Assembly: GCF_026278245.1 (NCBI RefSeq) | Contig: NZ_CP111079.1 | Span: forward strand, 4,894,501-4,958,500 | DNA from: Pontibacter kalidii | Lineage (GTDB): Bacteria; Bacteroidota; Bacteroidia; Cytophagales; Hymenobacteraceae | DNA length: 64,000 nucleotides | Reading direction: 5' to 3' | In this document: positions 42,600 to 51,730 of the stretch, one piece after another | Layout: every line of letters starts with the position of its first letter | How positions within the stretch are numbered: position 1 is the first letter of the stretch | Program-made: the position numbers and the translations under genes | The notes under the pieces: model-generated | Database searches by the model: none | The model's input: the letters and a program-made list of their open reading frames with translations, nothing else | What the model was told of the DNA's origin: nothing

Positions 42600-44933
42600 A
42601 TGCCGAAGGAGCAAGAGAAAGTACAAGAGCCTAAAACATCATCATCCATAGCCCATAAGGTAATAAGCTTTACCTGGAAAATATTTTTCCTGGGGATTGC
42701 TGTGGTGGTGGGCTACCTGCTGAGCGTGGAGCACAACGTGCTGTATCTGTTTGGCGCATCCCCGAGCCTGGACAGGCTGGAGAACCCGCGCTCCGACCAA
42801 GCCTCCGAGCTGTATACTTCCGACGGCAAGCTGATCGGCAAGTACTTCCGGGAGAACCGCAGCCCCGTAACCTACAAAGAGCTGTCGCCGCAACTGGTGC
42901 AGGCGCTGCTTGCCACCGAGGATATCCGCTTTTATGAGCATGCCGGCATCGACCCGGAGGCGATCGTATCGGCGTTGTACGGCACCTTTCAGGGGGAGGC
43001 GCGCGGGGCGAGCACTATTACCCAGCAGTTGGCCAAGAACCTCTACAAAACCCGCACCGACGACTCCAAAGGCGTGCTGGGCCACGTTCCCGGACTCAGC
43101 ATCGTGATCTCCAAAACCAAGGAGTGGCTTACGGCCATTAAGCTGGAGCAACGCTACACCAAAGAGGAGATCCTGACGATGTACCTGAACACGGTGGACT
43201 TTGGCTCCAACTCCTTTGGTATAAAGGTAGCGGCCAAGACTTTCTTCAACACCTCACCGGAGAAGCTGAAGATGGAAGAAGCCGCCGTGCTGGTGGGGCT
43301 GCTGAAGGCCCCGACCTACTACAGCCCCCGCTTTAACCCCGAAAACGCCACCCGCCGCCGCAACGTGGTGCTGGGGCAGATGGTAAAGTACGGCTACCTG
43401 GATAAGACCGAAGCAGACTCGCTGAGCCAGGAGCCGCTGGTGCTGGATTACAACGTGGAGAACCATTACGACGGCCCTGCGACCTATTTCAGGGGAGCCG
43501 TGGCCGATTACCTGCAGGAGTGGTGCAAGGACAACGGTTACGACCTCTACCGCGACGGGCTGAAAGTATACACGACCATCGACTCCAGGATGCAGGCCCA
43601 CGCCGAGGCAGCCATGGAGGAGCAGATGCGTAAGCTGCAGCGCCGCTTCGATAACCACTGGAAAGGCAAGAACCCGTGGGTGGATGAGAAGAACCGCGAG
43701 ATACCAGGCTTTATCGAGACAACCATCAAGCGCACCGCCTATTATAAGCGCCTGCAAAAGAAGTACGGCGACGATATACAGGCGATAAACAAGGAACTGA
43801 ACCGCCCGCGCGAGATGAAGGTCTTTACCTGGGACAACGACTCGCTGGAGAAGACCGTGACGATGAGCCCGCTGGATTCGCTGGCTTACTACAAGCACTT
43901 CCTGCATGGCGGCATGATGACCATGGATCCCTTTTCAGGGCACATCAAGGCCTGGGTGGGGGGCATCAACTACAAGTATTTTAAGTACGACCACGTGAAA
44001 CAGGCGCGCCGCCAGCCGGGCTCCACCTTCAAGCCGTTCGTTTATGTGGCCGCTATAGACAACGGTTACTCGCCCTGCGACAAGATCGTGGACCAGCGCG
44101 TCACCATCAACTACGTGGAAAAGGGCGAGAAGAAAAGCTGGTCGCCGAATAATGCCGACTGGGAGTATACGGGCGCCCCGATGACGCTTCGCCGGGGGAT
44201 GGGCAAATCGGTGAACTCTGTAACGGCCCAGCTGACTGAGAAGATAGGATGGGAAACGGTGGTAAAGTACGCCCACAAGCTGGGCATCAAGAGCCCGCTG
44301 CAGGCGGTGCCCTCGATAGGCCTTGGTCCAAGCGACGTGTCTGTCTTCGAGATGGTAGGCGCCTACAGTACTTTTCCCAACTACGGGTTCCATACCGAGC
44401 CGATGTTCATCACCCGCATCGAGGACCAGAACGGCAACCTGCTGCACCAGTTCACGCCCAAGCAGGAGAAAGTGCTGAGTGAGGAGACCGCTTTCCTGAT
44501 GATGCACATGCTGAAGGGAGGCATGGAGGAGCCGGGCGGCACCTCGCAGGCACTGTGGGAGTACGACCTCTGGAAGGGCAATGAGATAGGTGGCAAAACC
44601 GGTACCAGCTCCAACCACTCTGACGGTTGGTTTATGGGCGTAACCAAAGACCTGGTGACGGGCGTGTGGGTTGGCGGCGAGGACCGCAGCATCCACTTCC
44701 GTACCTCACAGCTGGGCGAGGGCTCTAAAACAGCGCTGCCGGTGTTTGGGCTATACATGGAGCGTATTTACCAGGACAAGGACCTGGGCTATACCATGGG
44801 CCGCTTCCCGAAGCCTACCGTAAAGATCAGCAAGAAGTATAACTGCACCACCGTGCTGCCGAAGCAAACCATGCCAGACTCCACGCAGATGGACTCTATA
44901 CTGGAACTGCTGAATGTGGGGGATATTCTGTAA
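42600..44933 (+). CDS. Penicillin-binding protein 1A (bifunctional transglycosylase/transpeptidase)
   Basis: A 777-residue class A PBP. One N-terminal membrane helix lies near residues 25-45. The transglycosylase domain has catalytic Glu107 in ATEDIRFYEHAGID and GASTITQQLAKNLYKTR. The transpeptidase domain has the acyl-serine Ser475 in PGSTFKPF, SVN at 537-539 and KTGT at 666-669. The enzyme polymerises and cross-links peptidoglycan in the periplasm. The frame starts with a TTG nine bases upstream, but the ATG at 42600 is preferred. A long hairpin follows the gene. Confidence 0.97.
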   Translation: MPKEQEKVQEPKTSSSIAHKVISFTWKIFFLGIAVVVGYLLSVEHNVLYLFGASPSLDRLENPRSDQASELYTSDGKLIGKYFRENRSPVTYKELSPQLVQALLATEDIRFYEHAGIDPEAIVSALYGTFQGEARGASTITQQLAKNLYKTRTDDSKGVLGHVPGLSIVISKTKEWLTAIKLEQRYTKEEILTMYLNTVDFGSNSFGIKVAAKTFFNTSPEKLKMEEAAVLVGLLKAPTYYSPRFNPENATRRRNVVLGQMVKYGYLDKTEADSLSQEPLVLDYNVENHYDGPATYFRGAVADYLQEWCKDNGYDLYRDGLKVYTTIDSRMQAHAEAAMEEQMRKLQRRFDNHWKGKNPWVDEKNREIPGFIETTIKRTAYYKRLQKKYGDDIQAINKELNRPREMKVFTWDNDSLEKTVTMSPLDSLAYYKHFLHGGMMTMDPFSGHIKAWVGGINYKYFKYDHVKQARRQPGSTFKPFVYVAAIDNGYSPCDKIVDQRVTINYVEKGEKKSWSPNNADWEYTGAPMTLRRGMGKSVNSVTAQLTEKIGWETVVKYAHKLGIKSPLQAVPSIGLGPSDVSVFEMVGAYSTFPNYGFHTEPMFITRIEDQNGNLLHQFTPKQEKVLSEETAFLMMHMLKGGMEEPGGTSQALWEYDLWKGNEIGGKTGTSSNHSDGWFMGVTKDLVTGVWVGGEDRSIHFRTSQLGEGSKTALPVFGLYMERIYQDKDLGYTMGRFPKPTVKISKKYNCTTVLPKQTMPDSTQMDSILELLNVGDIL

Positions 44934-44990
44934 AGTATAAACTGCGGGTGTTGCCGTCAGCAATGGCACTAAAAGCACCTGCAAAGCATC

Positions 44991-45033
44991 AAAGAAGAAG
45001 GGCCGGCTAAAGTATAGCCGGCCCTTCTTCTTT
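44991..45033. terminator. Bidirectional terminator, 19-base-pair stem, AAGTA loop
   Basis: A perfect 19-base-pair stem (AAAGAAGAAGGGCCGGCTA and complement) with loop AAGTA, between the convergent PBP1A and epimerase genes. Confidence 0.92.
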
Positions 45034-45048
45034 GATGGAATGGTTTCT

Positions 45049-45966
45049 TTAGTCTTCCTCTTCCTCATAAAACGAATCCAAGGCATCCTCCAGGTAGTTA
45101 TACTCAAACGTGAAGCCGGTCTGCAGCACCTTGTTGGCGCTTACGCGCTGGCTGGCCAGCACCACCTCGCTCATCTCGCCCATCATCAGGTTAATAGCAA
45201 AGGCAGGCACCTTGGGCAGCACCAGGGGCTTATTCATGGCCTCTGCCAGCTCTTTTGTAAATTCTTTGTTGGTAACCGGGTGCGGCGCTACGGCATTGTA
45301 CACCCCCTCAAACTGCGTGTCCTCAATGGCGCGGATAAACAGGCGGCACAGGTCATCAATATGAATCCAGGACATGTACTGCTTGCCGGATCCAAGCGGA
45401 GCGCCCGCCATCATCTTCACGGGCCGGGCCATCAGGGGCAGGGCGCCTCCCTTTATGCTCAGCACGATGCCCAGCCGCAGGATAACCGTGCGCAGACCCA
45501 GGTCGCGCATCTGCCAGGCTGCTGCCTCCCAGGCCTTGCATACTTCCGCCAGGAAATCATCGCCGTAGGTGCTCTCCTCAGACACTAACTGGTCCCCGGA
45601 GTCGCCGTAGATATCCTTACCCGACACAGAAATGAAGCCTTTGACGTGGTGCTCCGACTGGCTCAGGCACTTGTGGAGCAGGTTTAAACTGTCCACGCGG
45701 CTGTGCAGCAGCTCTTTCTTGCGCTCATCGGTCCACTTTTCAGCGGCGATGCTGGCGCCAGCCAGGTTCACGATGTAGTCGGCATAGGTGAGGGCGCTCT
45801 CATCAATATGGCCTGCCTTTACATCCCATTTAAAAGTTTTGTAGGTAGATACCTTGTCGGGGTCGCGGCTAAGGTGCGCCACCTCGTAGCCCTGGTCTAT
45901 CAGCAGCTCCGATAAACGCATCCCTACTAATCCCGAGCCTCCTGTTATGAGTATTTTTCCTGGCAT
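45049..45966 (-). CDS. TIGR01777-family NAD(P)-binding epimerase (extended SDR)
   Basis: A 305-residue SDR protein. The nucleotide site is ILITGGSGLVGMRLSELLIDQGY; NLAGASIAAEKWTDERK is the TIGR01777 block; WIHIDDLCRLFIRAIED and YNAVAPHPVTNKEF follow. The C-terminal DUF1731 region ends with VLQTGFTFEYNYLEDALDSF. The family (YfcH-like) has no proven substrate. It is a single gene with a shared terminator. Confidence 0.93.
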   Translation of the reverse strand: MPGKILITGGSGLVGMRLSELLIDQGYEVAHLSRDPDKVSTYKTFKWDVKAGHIDESALTYADYIVNLAGASIAAEKWTDERKKELLHSRVDSLNLLHKCLSQSEHHVKGFISVSGKDIYGDSGDQLVSEESTYGDDFLAEVCKAWEAAAWQMRDLGLRTVILRLGIVLSIKGGALPLMARPVKMMAGAPLGSGKQYMSWIHIDDLCRLFIRAIEDTQFEGVYNAVAPHPVTNKEFTKELAEAMNKPLVLPKVPAFAINLMMGEMSEVVLASQRVSANKVLQTGFTFEYNYLEDALDSFYEEEED

Positions 45967-46087
45967 AAGCTTGTGTTTGTTGGCACAGTAAGTTCACCTA
46001 TACGCAACTTAGGTATATTTAAGTTTTCTTATATTACTTTGGAATGTAAGAAGTCGGCGCTGGAAGGCGTGCCAGCAGGGGCAGGGG

Positions 46088-46753
46088 TTAACGTTTGGTG
46101 CGGATGTGGCCCAGAAACTCCGTGCGGTATTGCTCCTGCTCAAACAAGCCTGAGTATTCCGCCGTAATGGTGCTGCTGCTCACATCGTTCACACCGCGGC
46201 TCATCACGCACAGGTGGTCGGCCTCTATCAGCACGGCCACGTTCTCTGTCTGCAGCGCCTGCTTCAACTCGTTGGCTATCTGCATGGTCATGCGCTCCTG
46301 CACCTGCGGGCGGCGGGCATAGTAGTGCACAATGCGGTTGAGTTTAGAAAGCCCGATTACGTGCTCGTTCGGGATATAGGCCACGTGTGCCTTTCCAATA
46401 ATCGGGACAAAGTGGTGCTCGCAGGAGGAGTACACCGTAATGTCGCGCTCCACCAGCATTTTGTTATACTTATACTTGTTCTCGAAGCGGCGCGCGTGCG
46501 GCTTATTGTCCGGGTGCAGGCCGCTGAAGATCTCCTTCACGTACATCTTGGCCACACGGTGCGGCGTGCCCTTTAGGCTGTCGTCCTTCAGGTCCAGGCC
46601 CAGCGTGTGCATGATCTCGCGGAAGTGCCCCTCAATGATGGTGATTTTCTCGTCGTCGGAAAGGTCAAACGCGTCAGCGCGCATGGGCGTCTCCAAAGAG
46701 CTCATCACGTGGTCGTCCATCGCCTCTTCGTTCTCCAGGTCGTGGTTATCCAT
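46088..46753 (-). CDS. folE: GTP cyclohydrolase I
   Basis: A 221-residue enzyme that opens GTP to dihydroneopterin triphosphate, for folate, queuosine or tetrahydropterins. Zinc ligands are in SSCEHHFVP and DHLCVMSRG; other blocks are GLSKLNRIVHYYARRPQVQERM and TPHRVAKMYV. The ATG at 46753 overlaps the queD stop codon as ATGGATAA, which suggests translational coupling; a start 10 codons upstream would overlap queD by 38 bases. Confidence 0.96.
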   Translation of the reverse strand: MDNHDLENEEAMDDHVMSSLETPMRADAFDLSDDEKITIIEGHFREIMHTLGLDLKDDSLKGTPHRVAKMYVKEIFSGLHPDNKPHARRFENKYKYNKMLVERDITVYSSCEHHFVPIIGKAHVAYIPNEHVIGLSKLNRIVHYYARRPQVQERMTMQIANELKQALQTENVAVLIEADHLCVMSRGVNDVSSSTITAEYSGLFEQEQYRTEFLGHIRTKR

Positions 46754-47153
46754 TATATTCCACAAAGTTTCTTTCAGTTTCATACAGTTGTACTGCTAAT
46801 TCGTAATCGGGGCTGATCTTGCCACGTAGTTTGTTCCAGATCACTACCGCTATGTTCTCGGCGGTTGGGTTCAGCTCCCGGAACTCGGCAGTATCCAGGT
46901 TCAGGTTCCGGTGGTCAAACTTGCTAATCACCTCCTCCTTTACCAGGTCGCTCAGCTTCTTCATGTCGTACACATACCCGGTCTCGGGGTCTACAGGGCC
47001 CGTCAGCTTCACGATCAGCTCATAGTTGTGCCCATGGTAGTGGGGGTTGTTGCACAGTCCGAAAACCGCGCTGTTCTGCTCCTCCGTCCAGGCGGGGTTG
47101 TGCAGCCTGTGCGCGGCGTTGAAGTGTTCCTTCCGGCAAACGGTTACTCTCAT
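46746..47153 (-). CDS. queD: 6-carboxytetrahydropterin synthase / 6-pyruvoyl-tetrahydropterin synthase family
   Basis: A 135-residue enzyme. Zinc ligands are His15 (FNAAHRLH) and His40/His42 in HYHGHNYEL, with catalytic Cys34 in GLCNNPHY. LDHRNLN-like FDHRNLNLD and PTAENIAVVIWNKL are the other family blocks. It uses the product of FolE, encoded just downstream, so the two form a pathway unit. The usual role is queuosine synthesis, but a pterin role cannot be excluded because queC and queE are not in view. Confidence 0.9.
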   Translation of the reverse strand: MRVTVCRKEHFNAAHRLHNPAWTEEQNSAVFGLCNNPHYHGHNYELIVKLTGPVDPETGYVYDMKKLSDLVKEEVISKFDHRNLNLDTAEFRELNPTAENIAVVIWNKLRGKISPDYELAVQLYETERNFVEYNG

Positions 47154-47230
47154 AGTGCTTTAAACAGCTATTGGTCGGTAAAGTTTGGCTCCATCCCCGA
47201 TCACTTCTGACTGCGAGTGCCATAAGTTTG

Positions 47231-47261
47231 CAAAGTTAGCGTTGCTTGCCCTAATCCCAAA
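47231..47261 (-). promoter_or_regulatory. Promoter of the queD-folE unit
   Basis: On the minus strand TTTG (47261-47258) and TAACTTTG (47238-47231) are 19 bases apart, a full match to the Bacteroidota consensus. The queD start codon is 78 bases downstream of the -7 box. It is the clearest promoter in the window. Confidence 0.7.
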
Positions 47262-47365
47262 CCAAAAGGGTTCTAAATTAATTCGTTTTGCCTTCGCCCA
47301 TCTGCCGCCTATTCTTTAACTTCGTGTATCAATCAAACCTATCGGAGTACAAAAACAGGAGCCGT

Positions 47366-48067
47366 ATGAGAGGATGTATACTTGCCATTTTTATGTTGGT
47401 GGCCGGCGTTTGCCAGGCGCAGTCGGTGCAGGTAAAAGAGGTGGAGCAGGAGGTGCTGGGCGTGGCAAGGCGCGGACAGCAGCTCTCGGTGCAGCTGGAC
47501 CCTAAAACCGTGGAGCGATCCTGGAAGGATTACCTGGGCGAGGAGGCCGGTCGGGTAAAGGTGTCAAAGGGCGTGATAACAGTAGACGCAGCCAAGCTGG
47601 AGGTTATCTCAAAGGAGCCCATGCGCCTTTACTCGGTGGTAAGCAGCGATGCCATGGGCAGCAACGTGTGGTGGACGCTGGACCTGGGGACTGATTACCT
47701 GAACAAGACTGCCACCCCCAAGGAATATGCCGCCGCAGAGAAATTCATGCGGGCCTTCGCCCAAAAACTGTACCGCGAGGATGTGTTCCGGCAGATAAAT
47801 GCCGCAGAGGACGTGTTGAAGGCCACCAAGGCAGAGCAGGACCGTGTGGTGAAGGAGGCCAACAGCATACAGTTAAGTATAGAGCGCAACAAGCAGCGCC
47901 GTAAGGAGCTGGAGGCCGAGTTGGTGCGCAACGCCGAGGAGCTAAAGCAACTGGAGCAGGAGGTGCAGGTGAACCAGCAGAAGCAGGAGCTGAGCCGCCT
48001 GCGCGTGCAGGACATGGAGAAAGCCGTAGATGCCGTCCGGGCCAAGCTGCTGCAGGTGGGTAAGTAG
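47366..48067 (+). CDS. Secreted coiled-coil protein of unknown function
   Basis: A 233-residue protein from the ATG at 47366; the signal peptide is MRGCILAIFMLVAGVCQAQS. The first half has a small alpha/beta domain (VARRGQQLSVQLDPKTVERSW, VSSDAMGSNVWWTLDLGTDYL). From residue 140 on it is one long Glu/Lys/Arg/Leu coiled coil. The upstream extension of the frame uses a TTG and adds nothing hydrophobic. No family is recognised; it should be periplasmic. Confidence 0.65.
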   Translation: MRGCILAIFMLVAGVCQAQSVQVKEVEQEVLGVARRGQQLSVQLDPKTVERSWKDYLGEEAGRVKVSKGVITVDAAKLEVISKEPMRLYSVVSSDAMGSNVWWTLDLGTDYLNKTATPKEYAAAEKFMRAFAQKLYREDVFRQINAAEDVLKATKAEQDRVVKEANSIQLSIERNKQRRKELEAELVRNAEELKQLEQEVQVNQQKQELSRLRVQDMEKAVDAVRAKLLQVGK

Positions 48068-48121
48068 TAGGGTTATACTTTTTTGACTTTCCTAAAAGCG
48101 ATAACTTAAAAAGTTTGTGCG

Positions 48122-48589
48122 ATGCCTCATTCTCTTCTAATCCTAACAATGCTATTCCTTGCTTCATTTTCTCATCCGGAAAATCCCTGGCAATCAGCAA
48201 TCAGTGATGCACCTGAAACCATTGTTATGGAAAACGAAGAGGAGATTACCCTGCACAAAGTATGGAAGTATAAGACCTTCAACAGGCTCCCGCACATGTT
48301 CGCGGATGGAAGCGGCATTTACAGCGTAGAGCCATTTACGACATTAGATTTTAGAGATAAGAGCACCTTTCGCTACAATACCCACAAGAAGCGCAGAATG
48401 CGCAGCGCCTCTTATAAAATCAGTGACAATGCCATTGTAATGGAGCAATTCGGCGAGTAGGTGAAGTTTAAGGTTTCTAAGCTGACAGCAGACGAATTAG
48501 TGCTAACAGTTAGCATAGAGATTGAAGAGGGGGAGGTTGATATTAAGGGCGATATGGTGGAGTTAGTATACATCGCTACTATTCCGTAA
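48122..48589 (+). pseudogene. Lipocalin-like secreted protein interrupted by one in-frame amber stop
   Basis: From the ATG at 48122 the frame reads 112 codons to a TAG at 48458-48460. It then continues in the same frame for 42 codons to a TAA at 48587-48589. The first part has a signal peptide (SLLILTMLFLASFS) and a strand pattern (ITLHKVWKYKTF, YKISDNAIVMEQFGE). After the stop comes VKFKVSKLTADELVLTVSIE, the expected next strands of a lipocalin-like fold. The full frame is 155 codons. A strong terminator follows at 48630-48657. It is a recent pseudogene, a readthrough case or a base error. Confidence 0.7.
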
Positions 48590-48629
48590 TTATTCGAATC
48601 GCCTAAGCTAAGGAAGGATTTATACTTGT

Positions 48630-48657
48630 AGAGACGCAACACCTTGCGTCTCTTTTT
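48630..48657 (+). terminator. Terminator after the lipocalin-like gene
   Basis: AGAGACGCAA / TTGCGTCTCT with loop CACC, followed by TTTT. It lies 41 bases after the second stop codon of the interrupted gene. Confidence 0.85.
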
Positions 48658-48728
48658 TATGGCTTGTGCATCGTATGGGCAAGGTAAAGCCGTAGCATAA
48701 GCTATGAATCTTGATGAACTATGTTTAG

Positions 48729-49082
48729 TTAAGGGGTTATGAACTTGTAGTTATACTGTGGAAAGTCGCTGCTGCCATTTAAAGCTTTTATGCTGCTAAT
48801 AACCTTCTCAAGCTGTTGCCTTGAGCCTTTCAATGTATACTGTTCATCCTGATATACTACTTCTATTCCTGAAATTAATGCTTCGAAATAGACCAAGCCC
48901 CTAAAGTCATATTCATAGTTAATGATTTGGTTTATTTTTCTTACCTCCCTTAAGATTGATTCATTCACAAAACCGCTGCTCGGGTGCCAGCTGTCACCCA
49001 ACTCTTTCACTTCAACCTTGTCTTCTGGTTGAAACAGCTTTAGAAATAGCTTAAGAGGTATGTCTTCTAAAATCAATTTCAT
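48729..49082 (-). CDS. Small cytoplasmic protein of unknown function
   Basis: A 117-residue acidic protein (MKLILEDIPLKLFLKLFQPEDKVEVKEL at the start, read in two parts: MKLILEDIPLKLFLKLF and QPEDKVEVKEL). It has lower GC content and more AT-rich codons than its neighbours, which may point to transfer. No motif or family is recognised. No signal peptide is seen. Confidence 0.5.
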   Translation of the reverse strand: MKLILEDIPLKLFLKLFQPEDKVEVKELGDSWHPSSGFVNESILREVRKINQIINYEYDFRGLVYFEALISGIEVVYQDEQYTLKGSRQQLEKVISSIKALNGSSDFPQYNYKFITP

Positions 49083-49183
49083 ACTTTCGAATTCAGCCCG
49101 ACAAGGTATAAAGCAGAAGTATAAGTATAACCCGCAGGAGATGCAAAGTACGGCGCGTCTCTACAATCAGGGCAGAAACCTAC

Positions 49184-49765
49184 CTACAGCTTCATCCAGC
49201 GCTGTATCTCCTTTTCGGCGAATTTCTCATCGCGCCAGCCTACAAACTTGGTGTTCGATGATTTGTTGTAGTTCGAGAACCAGATCTGAAGGATGGCCTT
49301 GGCGCCCGGGTAATTCTTGCTCAGGCTCTCGTAGCTGGTGGCGTCGACCCTGCGCTCGCTTGGCCGCGACGGTACGGCTACAATGATGTGGCGCAGCTCC
49401 CCGTAGTTTTCGAGCTGTATCAGGCCTACCGGAATCACCTCCATCTCCGTGCCCGGCTCCCGCCGCTCCGCCAGCACCAATACCTCCAGCCCTCTGCCAT
49501 CTTTGTCTATCTCCGTGGAAGGTATAAAGCCCAGGTTGCCCGGGTAGGGGAGGAAATCTACCTCACGCTCATGGCCCGCGTTCAGGTCCGGCACAAACTC
49601 CCGCTGCTCCCTGTCATACACCAGCCTGCGGGTATTTCCTGCGGGCGTCTCCACCACAGCCTGCAGTTGCTTGTTTGCCGAGTAGGTGGGCAGCTCGGCG
49701 TAGTCGGTTTTGCAGGAGGCCAGGAACAGCAGCAAGGGTAGCAAGTATAAAGTATGGCGTTTCAT
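49184..49765 (-). CDS. Pyrophosphatase-like lipoprotein with degenerate active site
   Basis: A 193-residue lipoprotein from the ATG at 49765 (lipobox LASC, Cys18); the longer frame upstream is not supported. The fold of family I inorganic pyrophosphatase is visible: AVVETPAGN, FLPYPGNLGFIPSTEID, LEVLVLAE, VIPVGLIQLE, IIVAVP, YPGAKAILQIWFSNY, FVGWRDEKFAEKEI. The metal site is not normal. DGDPLDV reads Asp89-Gly-Arg91-Gly-Leu-Glu94, so the second Asp is Arg and the third Glu; the active-site Lys near residue 47 is Arg. It may bind phosphate without hydrolysis. Confidence 0.8.
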   Translation of the reverse strand: MKRHTLYLLPLLLFLASCKTDYAELPTYSANKQLQAVVETPAGNTRRLVYDREQREFVPDLNAGHEREVDFLPYPGNLGFIPSTEIDKDGRGLEVLVLAERREPGTEMEVIPVGLIQLENYGELRHIIVAVPSRPSERRVDATSYESLSKNYPGAKAILQIWFSNYNKSSNTKFVGWRDEKFAEKEIQRWMKL

Positions 49766-49792
49766 GGTGCGGAAAAGCTTGAGGTTACACTG

Positions 49793-49800
49793 CAAATATA
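49793..49800 (-). promoter_or_regulatory. Probable -7 box of the pyrophosphatase-like gene
   Basis: On the minus strand TATATTTG matches TAnnTTTG, 27 bases before the ATG at 49765. This also supports the chosen start. Confidence 0.5.
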
Positions 49801-49859
49801 AGAAGCGTCGGCGGCAGGGTAAAGTATGGCTGGCTGCCCAAGTAGAAGTATAGGCACAA

Positions 49860-49890
49860 AAAAAGGAGCCGAGGTCGTCGGCTCCTTTTT
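49860..49890 (-). terminator. Terminator of rplS
   Basis: A perfect 13-base-pair stem (AAAAAGGAGCCGA / TCGGCTCCTTTTT) with loop GGTCG. On the minus strand it follows rplS by 36 bases and ends in a T-tract. Confidence 0.9.
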
Positions 49891-49926
49891 GCAAAAACTA
49901 TGGAAAACTTATGAAAACAGGTATTC

Positions 49927-50280
49927 TTATCTTCTTTCCTTGATACGAGCCGCCTTGCCCTGAAGCCCTCTCAGGTAGTACAGTCTTGCTCTTCTTACTT
50001 TACCTCTTCTTACCAGCTCGATTTTTTCGATGGAAGGTGAAAGAAGTGGGAAGATACGCTCTAAGCCGATCTGGTTAGATACTTTTCTTACAGTGAACGT
50101 TTCTCCGTTTGTGTTCACGTTCTTACGCTGAATCACAACACCCTGGAACTGCTGAATACGCTCTTTGTTACCCTCACGGATTTTCACGTGAATGTTTATA
50201 GTATCACCCGCCTGGAAAGTTGGGAAAGAGGCGCGCTTGTCAGTAGATTCCTGCTCAATGAATTTAATTAGTTCGCTCAT
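49927..50280 (-). CDS. rplS: 50S ribosomal protein L19
   Basis: A 117-residue ribosomal protein: [74 protein letters not shown] are all diagnostic. It sits at the subunit interface of the ribosome. It is the last gene of the rpsP-rimM-trmD-rplS group, but 170 bases and its own -7 box (50325-50332) separate it from trmD. Confidence 0.98.
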   Translation of the reverse strand: MSELIKFIEQESTDKRASFPTFQAGDTINIHVKIREGNKERIQQFQGVVIQRKNVNTNGETFTVRKVSNQIGLERIFPLLSPSIEKIELVRRGKVRRARLYYLRGLQGKAARIKERR

Positions 50281-50324
50281 GATGGCTATGTTCTCTTAAA
50301 GTATCTTCTTCAAATTTCGGACTG

Positions 50325-50332
50325 CAAAGATA
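50325..50332 (-). promoter_or_regulatory. Probable -7 box of rplS
   Basis: On the minus strand TATCTTTG matches TAnnTTTG, 44 bases before the rplS start codon. rplS may thus be transcribed apart from trmD. Confidence 0.5.
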
Positions 50333-50454
50333 TGTAAATATTTATTACATAAGAACATTTGCAGAAAAAAAATATAGTTTCTAGCGGCCACCTCAGCAAA
50401 ATTTTGCCTATGACCCTCCTCGTTTCTTTTCCGACCGGCCTTCACCGGTTCTGC

Positions 50455-51132
50455 TTACTCGCTTAGCAGGTCGGGACGGCGCTGTTTGGTGCGCTCCACG
50501 GCTTGCTCAAAGCGCCACTGCTCGATCCTTGGTGTGTCGCCCGACATCAGGATGTCCGGCACTGTGAGGCCTTTGTACTCGGCGGGCCGGGTATACACGG
50601 GTGGGGCCAGCAAACCATCCTGGAAAGAGTCTGTCAGTGCCGAGGTCTCGTCGTTCAGCACACCCGGAATGATGCGGATAATGGCGTCTGCCAGTACGGC
50701 TGCACCCAGTTCCCCTCCGGAGAGTACATAGTCCCCGATGCTGATCTCGTGCGTCACGAAATGCTGCCGTACGCGCTCATCCACACCCTTGTAGTGGCCG
50801 CAAAGTATGATCACGTTCTCCAGCAGCGAAAACTGGTTGACAATGCCCTGGTTCAGCGTCTGTCCGTCCGGCGTCATGTAGATGATGGCATCATACGTTC
50901 GCGCGGCCTGCAGTTCCGAGATGCACTTGTCAATCGGCTCGATCATCATCACCATCCCGGCACCGCCCCCAAAGGCATAGTCATCAATCTGGCCATGCTT
51001 GTTTACGGCATACTGGCGCAGGTCGTGGATGTGGATCTCCACCAGGCCTTTTTGCTGCGCCCGCTTCAGGATAGAATGGCTGAAGGGGCTTTCCAGCAGG
51101 TCGGGCTGGCACGTGATGATGTCGAAGCGCAT
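50455..51132 (-). CDS. trmD: tRNA (guanine-37-N1)-methyltransferase
   Basis: A 225-residue SPOUT enzyme that methylates G37 next to the anticodon with SAM, preventing frameshifts. The start [21 protein letters not shown], the [12 protein letters not shown] loop, [13 protein letters not shown] and [20 protein letters not shown] form the knotted SAM site. [14 protein letters not shown] residues and the C-terminal [23 protein letters not shown] are as in E. coli. Its start codon shares one base with the rimM stop codon (TAATG). Confidence 0.98.
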   Translation of the reverse strand: MRFDIITCQPDLLESPFSHSILKRAQQKGLVEIHIHDLRQYAVNKHGQIDDYAFGGGAGMVMMIEPIDKCISELQAARTYDAIIYMTPDGQTLNQGIVNQFSLLENVIILCGHYKGVDERVRQHFVTHEISIGDYVLSGGELGAAVLADAIIRIIPGVLNDETSALTDSFQDGLLAPPVYTRPAEYKGLTVPDILMSGDTPRIEQWRFEQAVERTKQRRPDLLSE

Positions 51133-51719
51133 TATTTTTTCTCCTCCTCAGTGTCCTCTGCGTCAAAGTCATCAGCTTCGTCGGGTCCGGATGGCTGCGT
51201 GTATACTTCCAGCAGGCCTTCCGGCAGGCTCACGTGCAGTTGCTTTGCTTCGTGGTCGGCACGCAGGAAGATCTCATCCATCACCGGTACCAGCATCTCC
51301 TGGTCCAGGTACTCCATAACCATCAGCTGCTGCTGCGGCAGGTCGTAGAACTCCTTCACAGTACCCAGTGCCCCATGCTGCTCGTCTACCACCTGATAAC
51401 CGATCACGTCGTGGAAGTAGAACTGGCCTTCCTCCAACTCAGGTAACTCTCCAAGCGGCAGGTAAAGCGAGGTGTTGCGCAGCGCCTCGGCCTGTTCGAT
51501 GGTGTTCACATCCTCGAACTTGATAATGAAGCGTCCTTTCTGCACCGGCTCCATGGTCGTTATAAAAAAAGGAATCAGTCTTCCCTTTTGCTCCAGGAAA
51601 ACTGATTCCAGATCTTCATAATCTTCGGGGTAGTCTACGTCAAAAAACGCGACCACCTGCCCCTTGGTGCCATGGGTCTTGACGATATAGCCTAATAGGA
51701 AGCATTCATCAACATGCAT
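51132..51719 (-). CDS. rimM: Ribosome maturation factor RimM
   Basis: A 195-residue 16S rRNA processing protein. The N-terminal beta-barrel ([20 protein letters not shown]) and the PRC-barrel ([33 protein letters not shown]) are clear. It has an acidic C-terminal tail ([16 protein letters not shown]). RimM helps assemble the 30S head around S19. It overlaps trmD by one base and follows rpsP by 11 bases. Confidence 0.97.
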   Translation of the reverse strand: MHVDECFLLGYIVKTHGTKGQVVAFFDVDYPEDYEDLESVFLEQKGRLIPFFITTMEPVQKGRFIIKFEDVNTIEQAEALRNTSLYLPLGELPELEEGQFYFHDVIGYQVVDEQHGALGTVKEFYDLPQQQLMVMEYLDQEMLVPVMDEIFLRADHEAKQLHVSLPEGLLEVYTQPSGPDEADDFDAEDTEEEKK

Positions 51720-51730
51720 GGCACACCAAA

